NCBI RefSeq assembly: GCF_900411315.1
Contig: NZ_LS990888.1
Location: forward strand, 1 to 38,421
From: Corynebacterium senegalense
GTDB lineage: Bacteria > Actinomycetota > Actinomycetes > Mycobacteriales > Mycobacteriaceae
Direction of reading: 5' to 3'
DNA: 38,421 nucleotides
Below are positions 22,584 through 31,727 of the stretch, piece after piece. Below the pieces are notes generated by a model. It searched no databases. It was not told the DNA's origin and was given only the letters and a program-made list of their open reading frames with translations. Position numbers and translations under genes: made by a program. How positions within the stretch are numbered: position 1 is the stretch's first letter; each line of letters begins with the position of its first letter.

Positions 22584-23174
22584 TCACTGTGATGTTTCGG
22601 GTGGGGTGTAGGTGCTGTTCATTAGGGCAAGCTGGCTTACTCTCCACTGCCCCTCGCGCTTTTCCAACCCCAGGACATAAGAGTCAAGGAACGCACCATC
22701 TAGTCCGTCCATGACGCGGCGGCAGGTCATCTTCCGTTGCCACGATGTCTCGCTATCTTCGGGGTGAACCTCATTGCTGATGGCAACCTCAGCGGTCTGA
22801 TTCCCACCTGCTTGATCCCATGTATCCCATGTCCGCAGGATCAACTGGGGAGTCACCGACTTAGGATCGGCGGTCATAGCCCGCCACGCCTCCGGCGTAG
22901 TAATGCCCTGAACCCGCTCATACACGGTGCCTGCGTCGTACTCGTCGGAGGTGAACGTACACAGTCGCTCCAGGGCTGCTGCAGCCACAGTCTCCGGCCC
23001 CTCATTCGCCAGGTGTTCGAAGCCGGCCCCGTAAGGCATGGCTGCGTCGGGGCGGGTCGTGGTGATTTCAATGGGAGCCAGCTCGCGCTGCTCGGTGGGC
23101 TTGCTGCTGCATGCCGTCATGCTCATGGCCAGAGTCGTGGCCGCGAATACGGCGAGTTGCTTGTGGCCCCTCAT
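22584..23174 (-). CDS. Lipoprotein of the transfer operon
   Basis: The 196-residue protein begins with a lipoprotein signal peptide ending in LAMSMTAC, placing the modified Cys at residue 22. The mature part (VAAAALERLCTFTSDEYDAG; LDSYVLGLEKREGQWRVSQL) resembles small alpha/beta domains of the NTF2 or VirB8 kind, as expected of envelope parts of a type IV channel. Its ATG overlaps the stop of the peptidoglycan hydrolase (TAATG), so the two are coupled; VirD4 follows after 33 bases. It probably anchors or regulates the hydrolase outside the membrane. The family is not firmly recognised. Confidence 0.78.
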   Translation of the reverse strand: MRGHKQLAVFAATTLAMSMTACSSKPTEQRELAPIEITTTRPDAAMPYGAGFEHLANEGPETVAAAALERLCTFTSDEYDAGTVYERVQGITTPEAWRAMTADPKSVTPQLILRTWDTWDQAGGNQTAEVAISNEVHPEDSETSWQRKMTCRRVMDGLDGAFLDSYVLGLEKREGQWRVSQLALMNSTYTPPETSQ

Positions 23175-24763
23175 TATTTTGTCTCCTGTCCTGCGACGCG
23201 CTTAATGGTTGCTGTTCCAGCATCACCTCGGAGGGGGTATTCCCCCACGGGGACACCGAAGGTTTGGGCCTCGTACATCATCTTTTGTCCATTCTTTTCT
23301 CCTGCGTAGATGGCGACGTGACCTGGCGTGTAGATCATGTCACCGGGGGCCATTTCCTCCCACGGCACGGTTACAAGGTTCGGGTCTGCAAGCTGGGCGT
23401 CCGTGTTGTGCGGCAACTCCACTGCGCCATTGGTGGCTTGATAAACAGCCCACAGCACGAGACCAGAGCAGTCAAACCCCCCACTTGTGGGGCCATTCTT
23501 ATCACCACCACCCCAGACGTAGGGCAGACCGAACTGCTGCCGCGCAGCCGCGAGGATCCGCTCGCCGACGGCGGTGCCGTCAACGGCACGCCCAGGGGCT
23601 CGCCTATCCCCTTCTGTTTCAGTGCCACAGTTGTCGACCCCCCCGATCTCGATAGAGTCTGGGTTGACTCCTTCCAGTCGTTTGTAGATCTCTTTCGCCT
23701 CGTCGGCGCGCTGGTCGTATTTCCCGCGCAAGTCCTCACGTGGCCGCTCGACGTTTGCCGCCAGCAGGCCCGGCGTCGCGGCGTTCTCCCGCTGTCCCTT
23801 GGCCTGGTCGTAGAACCAGGTGATCTGTTGCTCAGGCTTCATCACTTCTTCAATGCCACCAGCGGGGCCCGCCCAAATGCTGACCCGCTGCTGAAAAAGA
23901 CCAACCGAGTCGTAGTCGCCAGGGGCCACACCATCATTGGGGAAGTTTTTCGACTCCGGGACCGCGTGGCTGGCAAGGTTATGCAGATCCGACTCAACCA
24001 AGGCTGCCTGCAGCGCCGCCATAATGGTGAACTCATCCTCGCCGCGCTGCTTGCCAATCGCAATGATCTGCGCGGCACGAACGTCCTTGATGTTTCCAGG
24101 ATCGACGGCCGGGGCGCTTTCCGCCGCACCCGGCGTGGGCGCTCCAGATGTTGGCGTCTCTCCAGACTTCGGGGCCTTCTCACTGCCCGGTTCAACCGCC
24201 TTGTCCAGCCACGATGCCGGATCGACAGGGTTTCGATAACCCGGTACGTGCACCTCGAAGTGAAGGTGCGCTCCCCCAGGCCCAGGAGGTGAAACACCGC
24301 CGTTGTAGCCTTCTTCCGCGATCTGCTGCCCCGCGTAGACCGTATCTCCCACCTTGACCTTCACGGTTTCCTCGAACATGTGGCCGTAGAGCGTGGAGAA
24401 CTTCTGGCCGTCGGCCTCATGGTCAATGACGATGAACCAGCCGTATCCGCCGGGGTTTGCCTGGCTGAGAGTGACAACTCCATCCGCGTAGGCGAAGATC
24501 GGGGTCCCCTGACCTTGGGCGATGTCGATCCCCTCGTGCATCGCGCCCCATCGAGGACCAAACGGGCTCGTTCGGTGAGCATTAGCGTTTGGCTCGGGCA
24601 ACGCGAACGATCCCGAAGGCACACGACCATCGACTGATGCTGATCCTCGGCCACCTGCACCGCTGGTCGGGACGCACTTGTCGTCGTCATCGCCCGCTAG
24701 CACGGCGATGAACACGATGACGAAGGCGATCAGCGCGAGAAAGCCGCACCCAATTCGTTTCAT
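23174..24763 (-). CDS. Three-domain peptidoglycan hydrolase (M23 + lysozyme-like + NlpC/P60)
   Basis: The 529-residue protein has an N-terminal membrane anchor (GCGFLALIAFVIVFIAVLAG). An M23 metallopeptidase follows, with MHEGIDIAQGQGTPIF near residue 74 and HLHFEVHVPG near 167 supplying zinc ligands. The middle (IMAALQAALVESDLHNLASH; DYDSVGLFQQRVS) resembles a lytic-transglycosylase fold. NlpC/P60 has catalytic Cys in GGFDCSGLVLW (~428) and His in GHVAIYAG (~483). It opens the wall for the conjugation channel, like VirB1/TraG-type enzymes of Gram-positives. Its start overlaps the OrfA-like gene (ATGA) and its stop the lipoprotein gene. All visible catalytic residues are kept. Confidence 0.93.
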   Translation of the reverse strand: MKRIGCGFLALIAFVIVFIAVLAGDDDDKCVPTSGAGGRGSASVDGRVPSGSFALPEPNANAHRTSPFGPRWGAMHEGIDIAQGQGTPIFAYADGVVTLSQANPGGYGWFIVIDHEADGQKFSTLYGHMFEETVKVKVGDTVYAGQQIAEEGYNGGVSPPGPGGAHLHFEVHVPGYRNPVDPASWLDKAVEPGSEKAPKSGETPTSGAPTPGAAESAPAVDPGNIKDVRAAQIIAIGKQRGEDEFTIMAALQAALVESDLHNLASHAVPESKNFPNDGVAPGDYDSVGLFQQRVSIWAGPAGGIEEVMKPEQQITWFYDQAKGQRENAATPGLLAANVERPREDLRGKYDQRADEAKEIYKRLEGVNPDSIEIGGVDNCGTETEGDRRAPGRAVDGTAVGERILAAARQQFGLPYVWGGGDKNGPTSGGFDCSGLVLWAVYQATNGAVELPHNTDAQLADPNLVTVPWEEMAPGDMIYTPGHVAIYAGEKNGQKMMYEAQTFGVPVGEYPLRGDAGTATIKRVAGQETK

Positions 24764-25032
24764 TGATCCTGCTCCTGCTGCAGGCGCTCAATTTGGCGTC
24801 GCAGCTCCTCGTTTTCTGCAGCGAGCCGCAGGTTCGCAGCTACGCGCGTGTGCGGCCACTTTCCTTCTGCACTAAGCCATTCCGACAGCGTTGTGCGCCC
24901 CACGCCCCATTCGCGGGCAATGGCGGCGGCCGCGGCCGACGGCGAGGGGTAGCTCTCCCACTTCTCAACGAAGTCCGCCATCGCGCCTTCTCTCACCTCT
25001 GCTGAGTGAGGGTATCCACGCCCGCTGCTCAC
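24760..25032 (-). CDS. IS3 OrfA-like DNA-binding protein embedded in the transfer operon
   Basis: The 90-residue protein has the build of an IS3-type OrfA: GRGYPHSAEVREGAMADFVE, an HTH (AAIAREWGVGRTTLSEWLSA) and a C-terminal leucine-zipper-like coil (NLRLAAENEELRRQIERLQQ). No OrfB/DDE partner, inverted repeats or target duplication is visible. Both ends overlap conjugation genes (GTGA with VirB4, ATGA with the hydrolase). This suggests a domesticated regulator or structural protein rather than an active insertion sequence. It could bind operon DNA as a dimer. Similar small genes may be mis-annotated as transposase. Confidence 0.7.
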   Translation of the reverse strand: MSSGRGYPHSAEVREGAMADFVEKWESYPSPSAAAAAIAREWGVGRTTLSEWLSAEGKWPHTRVAANLRLAAENEELRRQIERLQQEQDQ

Positions 25033-26711
25033 TGCTGTTCCCCCTGCTCGAAGAACCCCTCGAAACGCACGTTCGTATCGTGCAGACGGTGCTGAACCTC
25101 AGTGGGCATCAGGACGGTCTGCAGCGGAATCCCCGGAGAGCCGTCCTTGGACGGTTTAATCATGAACCGCCCTCGGCCTGGAGGAGTCGCCCGCGCACCA
25201 CGGGTGCGCGCCCGCTTCGGCGGTGCACCCGTCGACCAGCTGGTAATCATATGGCCCTCGGCCGGGGTGAACGACAGCCGCGAGGACAAAATATCCAGCT
25301 CTGAATTCGGCAATCCGCCGCAGATCACCATTCCAGCGCGCTCAATAAACCCCATCGCGGTCTTTCGGTCCTCCTCCGTTGGCAATGCCTCCAAGTCATG
25401 AAACGTATGCGTCACCATCGCCAAGGCCGCGCCTTCCTTGCGATTAAGCCTCGTTAACGCATCCACCTGCCCGACCATGCCTGGAGCGGAGGAAAGAACC
25501 TGCCACATCTCATCGAGAACGACCGAAAAGAGCCGCTGCGGGCCCAACCCGGCATCCGCCAAAAGGTGCGCGGCCTCAACCGCTCCGAAGGCGTTTGACC
25601 AACACGCCATCATGACCGCCGCCTTCATCGCGGCGTCGCCACGGTCAATCGCCGACACGTCGATGCACACTGCGGTGGCATCCACATTGATGGGCTTGGT
25701 GGTCTGGCCAGAGAAAATTTGACCCGTCTGACCATCAAGCAAGGAATTCAGAGACAGGACGAGATCATCGACGCGCCGATCCCATGCCTCAGGCGTGCGA
25801 GCCCGTGCCTTCGCCTGGAGCGCGGGAGTTCCCTGCTCGAGCACTGCAATGAGATCCGCAAGCACCGGTGGATTCAGCCAGTCCACATCCTCGCTCTCAT
25901 ACAGCTCACGCAGCGCCGCCGAAATCAGCATCACCTCATAGTCGGCCGGCTGAGACCCACGACCCAAGCTGATCAGCGTTTGCACCATCGTGACCTGGCG
26001 GCCGTGCACCTGCTCCTTCGCGCGCTCCACAAGCTCGGTGTGCCCCTTGTCCTCCAGCTCGGGAATAATGCGGCCCAGCGCACCCACGTCGAGCGGGTTA
26101 ATGCTCCCCAGTCCGTGCCCAATCGTGATGACGTCGCCTCCAACCTGGTGCACAAAGCCCACATACTCGCCCTTGATGTCACCGGCGATAATGGGGACCT
26201 GCTTTTGGGCTACAGCGCCCATGAGCATTTTGCGGATCAGCGTCGACTTGCCCAACCCGGGCAGCGACAACACAAAGCACGACGGGTTGGCGATAATTCC
26301 CTCGCGGAACCACGCAAGCGGGTCGCACCCAATCTCCGCGCCGGTGGTGACGTGCACCCCCAGGGGCGTGCCGATCATCGGCGCCGGTGCGCCGACGACG
26401 TTCGGGTTGAATCCTGCCCCGAAGTTCGTCGTAGTCTGCCACTCCTGCGGGCCAGAAATGACCCGCTGCGTGCCGGCAGTGCGCCCCCGGAAGCCCTGCT
26501 GACCCGGGCGATTAAAGGCACTTTCCCCACGGACTTCCACACCTGTCGAAAACAGCGCCTGCGCGTCATCCTCGCGCGCTCTTTTGCGCTCCTCCTTCAC
26601 CCACCGCCGGTACTGGCGGCCCTCCCGCGACCACCACGACGGCCGCGTAGTCACACCAGCTTCAATGTCTGCGTGAAGCCGGTCAAAGTCAGTCGCGTTC
26701 TGCGCACTCAT
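25029..26711 (-). CDS. virB4: VirB4/TraC-type conjugation ATPase
   Basis: From ATG at 26711, overlapping the preceding stop (ATGA), the protein is 560 residues; a longer frame to 26843 lies inside the upstream gene. It is the motor ATPase of the secretion channel, with Walker A FVLSLPGLGKSTLIRK near residue 148 and Walker B FSVVLDEMWQVL near 395. The conserved AALAMVTHTFHDLEALP and ICGGLPNSELDILS regions support the family. It lacks the usual VirB4 N-terminal domain, which appears to be supplied by the SCO6880-type protein two genes upstream. Its GTGA overlap leads into the OrfA-like gene. Confidence 0.93.
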   Translation of the reverse strand: MSAQNATDFDRLHADIEAGVTTRPSWWSREGRQYRRWVKEERKRAREDDAQALFSTGVEVRGESAFNRPGQQGFRGRTAGTQRVISGPQEWQTTTNFGAGFNPNVVGAPAPMIGTPLGVHVTTGAEIGCDPLAWFREGIIANPSCFVLSLPGLGKSTLIRKMLMGAVAQKQVPIIAGDIKGEYVGFVHQVGGDVITIGHGLGSINPLDVGALGRIIPELEDKGHTELVERAKEQVHGRQVTMVQTLISLGRGSQPADYEVMLISAALRELYESEDVDWLNPPVLADLIAVLEQGTPALQAKARARTPEAWDRRVDDLVLSLNSLLDGQTGQIFSGQTTKPINVDATAVCIDVSAIDRGDAAMKAAVMMACWSNAFGAVEAAHLLADAGLGPQRLFSVVLDEMWQVLSSAPGMVGQVDALTRLNRKEGAALAMVTHTFHDLEALPTEEDRKTAMGFIERAGMVICGGLPNSELDILSSRLSFTPAEGHMITSWSTGAPPKRARTRGARATPPGRGRFMIKPSKDGSPGIPLQTVLMPTEVQHRLHDTNVRFEGFFEQGEQQ

Positions 26712-27616
26712 GCTGCCACCTCCAGACGACGCCACCCCATCACGCCTGCGCCCAGGGACGCACCTGCCCCCATAGCCTGGCGGTACCAGAGACGACGCAC
26801 CCTGAGACGATCCGCCACGTCGAGACGCGCGATCAGCGCCCAAGCAGCATCTTCTGCCGTAGCGCTATCGGCGGCAATGACGCTGACGACCCCGACGCGA
26901 CGCGCGGAGTGGTGAGCACGAGATGCAATGCGCGACCACATGCCGAACCGCACCGCAACCGCACCATTCGTCGAGGCACTAAGAACACTGCCGTGGAAAA
27001 CCATCTTCTCCATCACTCCGCTGGCGGCCTCATCGCCACCTTCTCCCTCCATCACCACTTCAAAGCTGACGGTTACTTTGCCGTCGGCGACCACTGCCGC
27101 AGGGCCTTCCGAGACCTCCCCCGCACGCGGAGGAAACGCCTTCGGACGATCCTCGCCGACGAGCTGCACGGTTGTCCATGCCTCAAGTTCGTGTGCTGAC
27201 AACGGCTTGGCGTCCATTCCCAGGGCGTCAGCCGAGTCGTACAGCACTGGTGCAAAGCGAGCCAAGCGGGTAAGAAACTCCGAGCTGTCCTTGCGTTCTG
27301 CTTTCCCGGCTGCCGCAACCGACACCCACAGCACGGCCGTGGCCGTCTCGTCCTCAACCGAGCGGCTCGCGCAGGTAGCCACGACCGTTTCCTCGGTTCC
27401 GACTTTGCCCGTCCACGCGGCCACAGCTTCATGGGTCATCGTCGCCGCGTCGTCGACCCGTGCCGCGATGGTTGCCTCTGTCGCGGACTCGTCCAGGAGG
27501 ACTCCCAGCTGAAACCCGCGAGCATCACGCACGCTGTCCAGCCGCAGCCCCGCAACCGCAGGATGGGCTACGCCGTTGTCACCGGCTGCTGCGCGGCCAA
27601 AAAATTTTGCCAACAT
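26708..27616 (-). CDS. Unknown transfer protein between SCO6880 and VirB4
   Basis: I chose ATG at 27616, eight bases after GGGAG; ATG at 27658 would overlap the previous gene by 31 bases. The 302-residue product is soluble, rich in Ala, Val and Glu, and starts MLAKFFGRAAAGDNGVAHPA. Repeated beta-strand segments (FQLGVLLDESATEATIAARV; ATAVLWVSVAAAGKAERKDS) suggest an alpha/beta domain like those that complete a VirB4 assembly. It is locked between SCO6880 and VirB4 with an ATGA overlap, so it probably forms part of the same inner-membrane complex. Not recognised by motif. Confidence 0.75.
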   Translation of the reverse strand: MLAKFFGRAAAGDNGVAHPAVAGLRLDSVRDARGFQLGVLLDESATEATIAARVDDAATMTHEAVAAWTGKVGTEETVVATCASRSVEDETATAVLWVSVAAAGKAERKDSSEFLTRLARFAPVLYDSADALGMDAKPLSAHELEAWTTVQLVGEDRPKAFPPRAGEVSEGPAAVVADGKVTVSFEVVMEGEGGDEAASGVMEKMVFHGSVLSASTNGAVAVRFGMWSRIASRAHHSARRVGVVSVIAADSATAEDAAWALIARLDVADRLRVRRLWYRQAMGAGASLGAGVMGWRRLEVAA

Positions 27617-27627
27617 CTGCTTACTCC

Positions 27628-29109
27628 CTAGAAAAGATCCGTTGATTCCTTCTGCCACGGCACCTGTCCCACTCCGCAGGTGGTGATAAAGCCCGTGTCT
27701 TGCTGCCGCATCATTTTCTGAAGCCGCACGCTCGCGCCTGCCCCGAGCTGAGCTATGTCGTGCTCCACACGCTCTAGCTGCTCACGATCGGTCACCGTCG
27801 CGGTGACAAACAACGAGTAGCGCCCCAACTGTGCGCCTCGAGCCTGGGCGCGGCGGGCCGCATCTGTGTGCTCCAAGCGCAACTCCGCGTTCGCAGATCG
27901 GATCGACTTCGACGAGTTGGCCGCCACCATCGCATCGCGGTGTTCCCCCTCCACGCGGGAAACACCCTTTCCAGCTTCAAACGGGCGGTACACCAGCGCG
28001 ACCCTTTTTCGCTCGATCCTCTCGTGCGGTGACAGCAGCCCTGTCAGCAGCCCGTCCTCAAAGGTTGAGCGCGGGGCCTCGCGCATCTCCCACGTCACCG
28101 AGGTGCACCCCTCGTGGTCGTAAGACGCCGCGCGCGCACGCGCAAAGCCCGGGCCGGCATCTTCCCACGACATCCCGTGCTTCTGGCCCATCACATTCAG
28201 TTCCTCGAAATCGGGTTCGGCCGGCGGGTTGAAAAACTGGTGCACACGGGCAACCGTCTGGTCAGCCGACATCGGCACCGCGATGACGCCTGCCCACGCC
28301 AGCTGCCGATACAAGCTAGGCAGACGAGTCGCCAGCGAGTCCATGAAGGCATTGTCTTTCAGTGCCTCTCCGTCAACATGGAATGTCACCGCAATGTGCG
28401 CAACGACCTCGGGAACCCCGACCGAGAGCAACTGCGCTGCTTCTCCCATGATCTGCGCTGCCACCGGAGGAATGTCATCGGCGACGATCGCCTCCACCTC
28501 TTGAGCGACCAGCTGGCCCGTCCCAGGGCGAACTCCGACGACCGTAGCCACGTGCTCAATGTCTCCTGACAGGGACAGGAGAGCAAGCCAGCGAGCCCAC
28601 TCCGCTGTCTTTTGGTTACGCTCCTCCTGCGTCATCGGGGTCTGCCCTGTCATCTGACAATCAAAGAGAACCGTCGCCGTCCGGGCCGGGGCGTCGACGA
28701 TCGCCGCGAAATCCTGATGATCCGAATCTGCCCCCTCCACTAAGTACGTGCGAGCAAGGGACCCCGGTAGCCGATGAAAGCCACCCGGAACCTTCGACAT
28801 CTCACCTGACAGGTAAACGTCCTCACCACGTCGCCGCCGCAAACTGTGCTGTCCCACCAAACGAGCCATCGTTGCCAGAGACCGATTACCCCACTGGAAT
28901 GTGACCAGTCCTGCCACCGCAGCCGTGATCGCAAGCACGACCAGACCGACGCCGAAGCCCAACCCCGAAAACTGCACCAGCAGGAACGTCATGAACCCAA
29001 CAGCGATAATCGCCGTCGTCATCATCGACAGGCCGCCTAGGCCGGTCCGTCGCGGAGGCTGGCCCAGCGAGTACTGCGGAACCGTGACCTCATTCTCGTG
29101 TGATGTCAT
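27628..29109 (-). CDS. SCO6880-type protein (VirB3-like plus VirB4 N-terminal domain)
   Basis: ATG at 29109 follows GGGAGGAA and gives 493 residues. Two membrane helices near residues 30-75 (MMTTAIIAVGFMTFLLVQF; VGLVVLAITAAVAGLVTF) form the VirB3-like part. The long cytoplasmic portion contains SLATMARLVGQHSLRRRRGE and FHRLPGSLARTYLVEGADSD. These match the SCO6880 family of actinobacterial conjugative elements, which supplies the VirB3 and VirB4-N functions. The split between this protein and a short VirB4 ATPase is normal for the group. It follows the VirB6-like gene after 21 bases. Confidence 0.88.
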   Translation of the reverse strand: MTSHENEVTVPQYSLGQPPRRTGLGGLSMMTTAIIAVGFMTFLLVQFSGLGFGVGLVVLAITAAVAGLVTFQWGNRSLATMARLVGQHSLRRRRGEDVYLSGEMSKVPGGFHRLPGSLARTYLVEGADSDHQDFAAIVDAPARTATVLFDCQMTGQTPMTQEERNQKTAEWARWLALLSLSGDIEHVATVVGVRPGTGQLVAQEVEAIVADDIPPVAAQIMGEAAQLLSVGVPEVVAHIAVTFHVDGEALKDNAFMDSLATRLPSLYRQLAWAGVIAVPMSADQTVARVHQFFNPPAEPDFEELNVMGQKHGMSWEDAGPGFARARAASYDHEGCTSVTWEMREAPRSTFEDGLLTGLLSPHERIERKRVALVYRPFEAGKGVSRVEGEHRDAMVAANSSKSIRSANAELRLEHTDAARRAQARGAQLGRYSLFVTATVTDREQLERVEHDIAQLGAGASVRLQKMMRQQDTGFITTCGVGQVPWQKESTDLF

Positions 29110-29130
29110 ACCCACTTCCTCCCTTCTTTC

Positions 29131-30831
29131 CTAGCGGTGAGCCTGCCCGGCATAACCGCCAGGCGTCCCAATCGAATCGTCAAACAGCTGCTGTGAGCGA
29201 TAGCCAGCGTTCCCGGCTGCGCGAACGCCTGCCCCCATCGCCCTGGCTGCCGCTCCAGTCCCCTGAAGTGCACCGCCCGCTCCACGGGCTGTTTTGCGGC
29301 TGACGCCGGCAAACGGCCGCGAACGTGCCCCCTGCCCCGCCGTCCGCGCGGCCGCGCCAGACGGGCCCGTAGACCCGCTCGGTCCCGAGCCAGCCCTGCT
29401 AGCCCCTGACCCGCCGCGCGGCCCTGCAGGGCCAGGCGCCCCGCTTCCAGCGGCCGACATTCCCGCCGAAGCAGCCCCACCTGCAGCGGTGCTCGCTCCC
29501 GACCCCGCCGCCGACGGGCCCTTACCCATAGCGCTCAATCCGGCGCCGCCGCGCGCGATACCCGATCCAATCATGGAGGCCGCCCCGCCGAGCGCTCCCG
29601 TGGCTCCTGCCAGCATCGGCGCCGTGCCTCCGCCACCAGCCTGGGAGACAGCCGGGACCAGAGCGCGAACCAGCGCGGGTGCACTGAACCCAGCGATACC
29701 CAGCATCAGCGCATTGATCAACCCGGCGACCGTACCGATGTCGCCTGTGCCAGAGACGTTCCATAGAACGACTGCATAAAGCAACGCGGAGACCGGTTTA
29801 AACGCGATAGCTGCAATCAAAAACGCCACCAGGTGGTTTAGCCCCTGTCGGCCAGTATCCGAGAAGGACAACGCGGCAAACAGCGGAGTCATGCCAGCAG
29901 CAATCGGCGCCAAAAGAATTCGCGTGATCAGAGCGAGGATCTGCACAAGCGAACCGATGAACATGATGCCCGACAACGCGAGCGTCACCACCGGGCCATA
30001 CTCCGTGTTCTCCAGTCCTCCCAGGTTGATGAGATCATCCGGGCTACCGAACTCATCCATAATGGCCTCCGCCAGCAAGTCGCTAGCAATAAGCGCGCCC
30101 GGGAACATCCCAGGGACCGCGATACTGAACACGAGCCAACGGATCATGTTTTCGTTGAGCTCGCTAAAGCCCTCCTGAAGCCCGCCCCGCCGTGCAGACG
30201 CAATGCGCCAGCCTCCGATAATGAAGCTGGCTATCAACGCGAACCCGGACAGGCCCATGATGATGTTCTTCACACCCTGAGTGTTCGCCGCGACATCAAC
30301 GTTCGTGCTGGAAAAGTCCACCCACAGCGTCATCGCTGATCGAATCGCCTCGGTGTTGCCCTCCATGACCGACTTGGCGAACTTGCCAATCGGATCATCC
30401 CAAAACGGAGAATTGTTCACCGCCTCAATGCCCGCGTTGGCTGGAGAAGCGACCCAGCACCCAATACCTTGTCCGACGCGCCCCGCCTTGCCCACGAACC
30501 CACGGGACTGTTCATGGTGGGAAGCGATCTCGTCCCAGCGCCCTGCGTTGGCTTTCCGGATCTCGTCCACCTTTTTTTCGTCGAAGCCGAACGGGCCGGC
30601 CGCTTCATCACGCTGCTCCTTCGAAATGGCACCATCTTTAACAAGCTGGTCAAGAACACTGCGCGAGTCGCCGATGTCCATACATTTATCCTGGGCACGG
30701 CCCAGAGCGCCTTGCTGCTGCTCTCCCTCCGCCTCCTGGGCCATCGCCGGTGCCGCCCCGAAAATAGCGATGAGGGCGACCAAAAGAGTTGCAGCCCACC
30801 GAAAAGACCACGCCCGCGCCTCCGTCGTCAC
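29131..30831 (-). CDS. VirB6/TrbL-like polytopic channel protein
   Basis: The 566-residue protein has a signal peptide (WAATLLVALIAIFGAAPAMA) and several membrane helices between ~185 and 410, such as IIMGLSGFALIASFIIGGW, MFIGSLVQILALITRILLA and HLVAFLIAAIAFKPVSALLY. A Gly/Ala/Ser/Pro-rich low-complexity tail of ~150 residues follows, ending GTPGGYAGQAHR. This matches VirB6/TrbL proteins that form the inner-membrane part of the channel. GTG at 30831 overlaps the lipoprotein stop (GTGA). The disordered tail is probably cytoplasmic and could contact substrates or ATPases. Confidence 0.88.
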   Translation of the reverse strand: MTTEARAWSFRWAATLLVALIAIFGAAPAMAQEAEGEQQQGALGRAQDKCMDIGDSRSVLDQLVKDGAISKEQRDEAAGPFGFDEKKVDEIRKANAGRWDEIASHHEQSRGFVGKAGRVGQGIGCWVASPANAGIEAVNNSPFWDDPIGKFAKSVMEGNTEAIRSAMTLWVDFSSTNVDVAANTQGVKNIIMGLSGFALIASFIIGGWRIASARRGGLQEGFSELNENMIRWLVFSIAVPGMFPGALIASDLLAEAIMDEFGSPDDLINLGGLENTEYGPVVTLALSGIMFIGSLVQILALITRILLAPIAAGMTPLFAALSFSDTGRQGLNHLVAFLIAAIAFKPVSALLYAVVLWNVSGTGDIGTVAGLINALMLGIAGFSAPALVRALVPAVSQAGGGGTAPMLAGATGALGGAASMIGSGIARGGAGLSAMGKGPSAAGSGASTAAGGAASAGMSAAGSGAPGPAGPRGGSGASRAGSGPSGSTGPSGAAARTAGQGARSRPFAGVSRKTARGAGGALQGTGAAARAMGAGVRAAGNAGYRSQQLFDDSIGTPGGYAGQAHR

Positions 30832-31727
30832 TGGTACTTCACCTCTTTCAACGGCGCTGGGGAGGCTGGGTCAAACGTCCCGGCCTTATCAAAAACCGCC
30901 CCTGCCTGGCCGGATAGGTCGGGCACCCAGTCACCATCGCGCCAGTAAACCGGAATCGTCGTAGCCAGTGTTCCTTCCCCCGCTTTCGTGAAATCATCAC
31001 CGACCTCGACGACAACGACGTTCTCCGAGCATTCCTTGACGTGGTAGTAGCTGGCACCGGGCAAGGTTTCCGCCCGCTCGTCAGTGTGGTCATAGTCAGG
31101 CCTGTTCAGACCGCGAAAGTCACGGTCCTCTTGCAGAGTCCGGTAGGTCGACCACCACTCACGGTCAATCTCCTCCCCCACGCCGTCGCCCTGCCCGGCG
31201 AGTCCATAAGACCATGCGTTCAAGGCAAGAAGAATCGCCCCCTGCGGCGAATGGGCGAAACCTGCCGGTACACCGTTGTCTAACCGTGACGGGCCGGCCT
31301 GGTCGTTTACCACGAGGTAGCGCGCGTTGACGTATTGCTGGGTGGTCTTGCCGGTCAGCGCCACCTCTCCGTTTCCGCAGCTGTCGAAACCCCCTTCAAT
31401 GAGGCTATCTCGCGCAGGCAAGTCTCCGTCGTGGTTAACCGGGGTCCACACCGGACGCTGGTGAAAGTGATCCACCGACCATGCACCCGGGGTCGCGTGC
31501 GCTGAATCGTCGAACATGCCGCTCGGGTCTGGCCAGGTGCGCTGGTTGTTTCCCACCATCGCCCCCGGCAGGTTCTCTCCACTGCTCGACTGTGCTGCCG
31601 AGGAGTTCTGCTCGCTCGACGGGGCCGGCGCCGGGTTGTCCTCCGAGCTGTCTCCGCACGCTGCTAGAACAAGGGCGGGCACCAGTACCGCTGCGCCCGA
31701 GACCATCTTCTTCCGAACCGTCATCAT
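30828..31727 (-). CDS. Transfer lipoprotein with GFAxSPQGA motif (VirB8-like candidate)
   Basis: The 299-residue protein has a lipoprotein signal ending LVLAAC (Cys ~24), a Ser/Gln/Pro linker and an alpha/beta domain. The core VPAGFAHSPQGAILLALNAW has a close counterpart in the next gene (VPRGFAASPQGAVVAAVVTQ), so the two are paralogues. The C-terminal part (ENVVVVEVGDDFTKAGEGTL; TIPVYWRDGDWVPDL) has the strand pattern of NTF2-like VirB8/TcpC domains. It starts inside the stop of its paralogue (TAATG) and overlaps the VirB6-like gene. It probably forms an external scaffold of the channel. Confidence 0.82.
   Translation of the reverse strand: MMTVRKKMVSGAAVLVPALVLAACGDSSEDNPAPAPSSEQNSSAAQSSSGENLPGAMVGNNQRTWPDPSGMFDDSAHATPGAWSVDHFHQRPVWTPVNHDGDLPARDSLIEGGFDSCGNGEVALTGKTTQQYVNARYLVVNDQAGPSRLDNGVPAGFAHSPQGAILLALNAWSYGLAGQGDGVGEEIDREWWSTYRTLQEDRDFRGLNRPDYDHTDERAETLPGASYYHVKECSENVVVVEVGDDFTKAGEGTLATTIPVYWRDGDWVPDLSGQAGAVFDKAGTFDPASPAPLKEVKYQ

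Noticed and set aside
24760..25032. Annotation as an active insertion sequence
   Set aside because: No OrfB, no terminal inverted repeats and no target duplication; both ends overlap conjugation genes.
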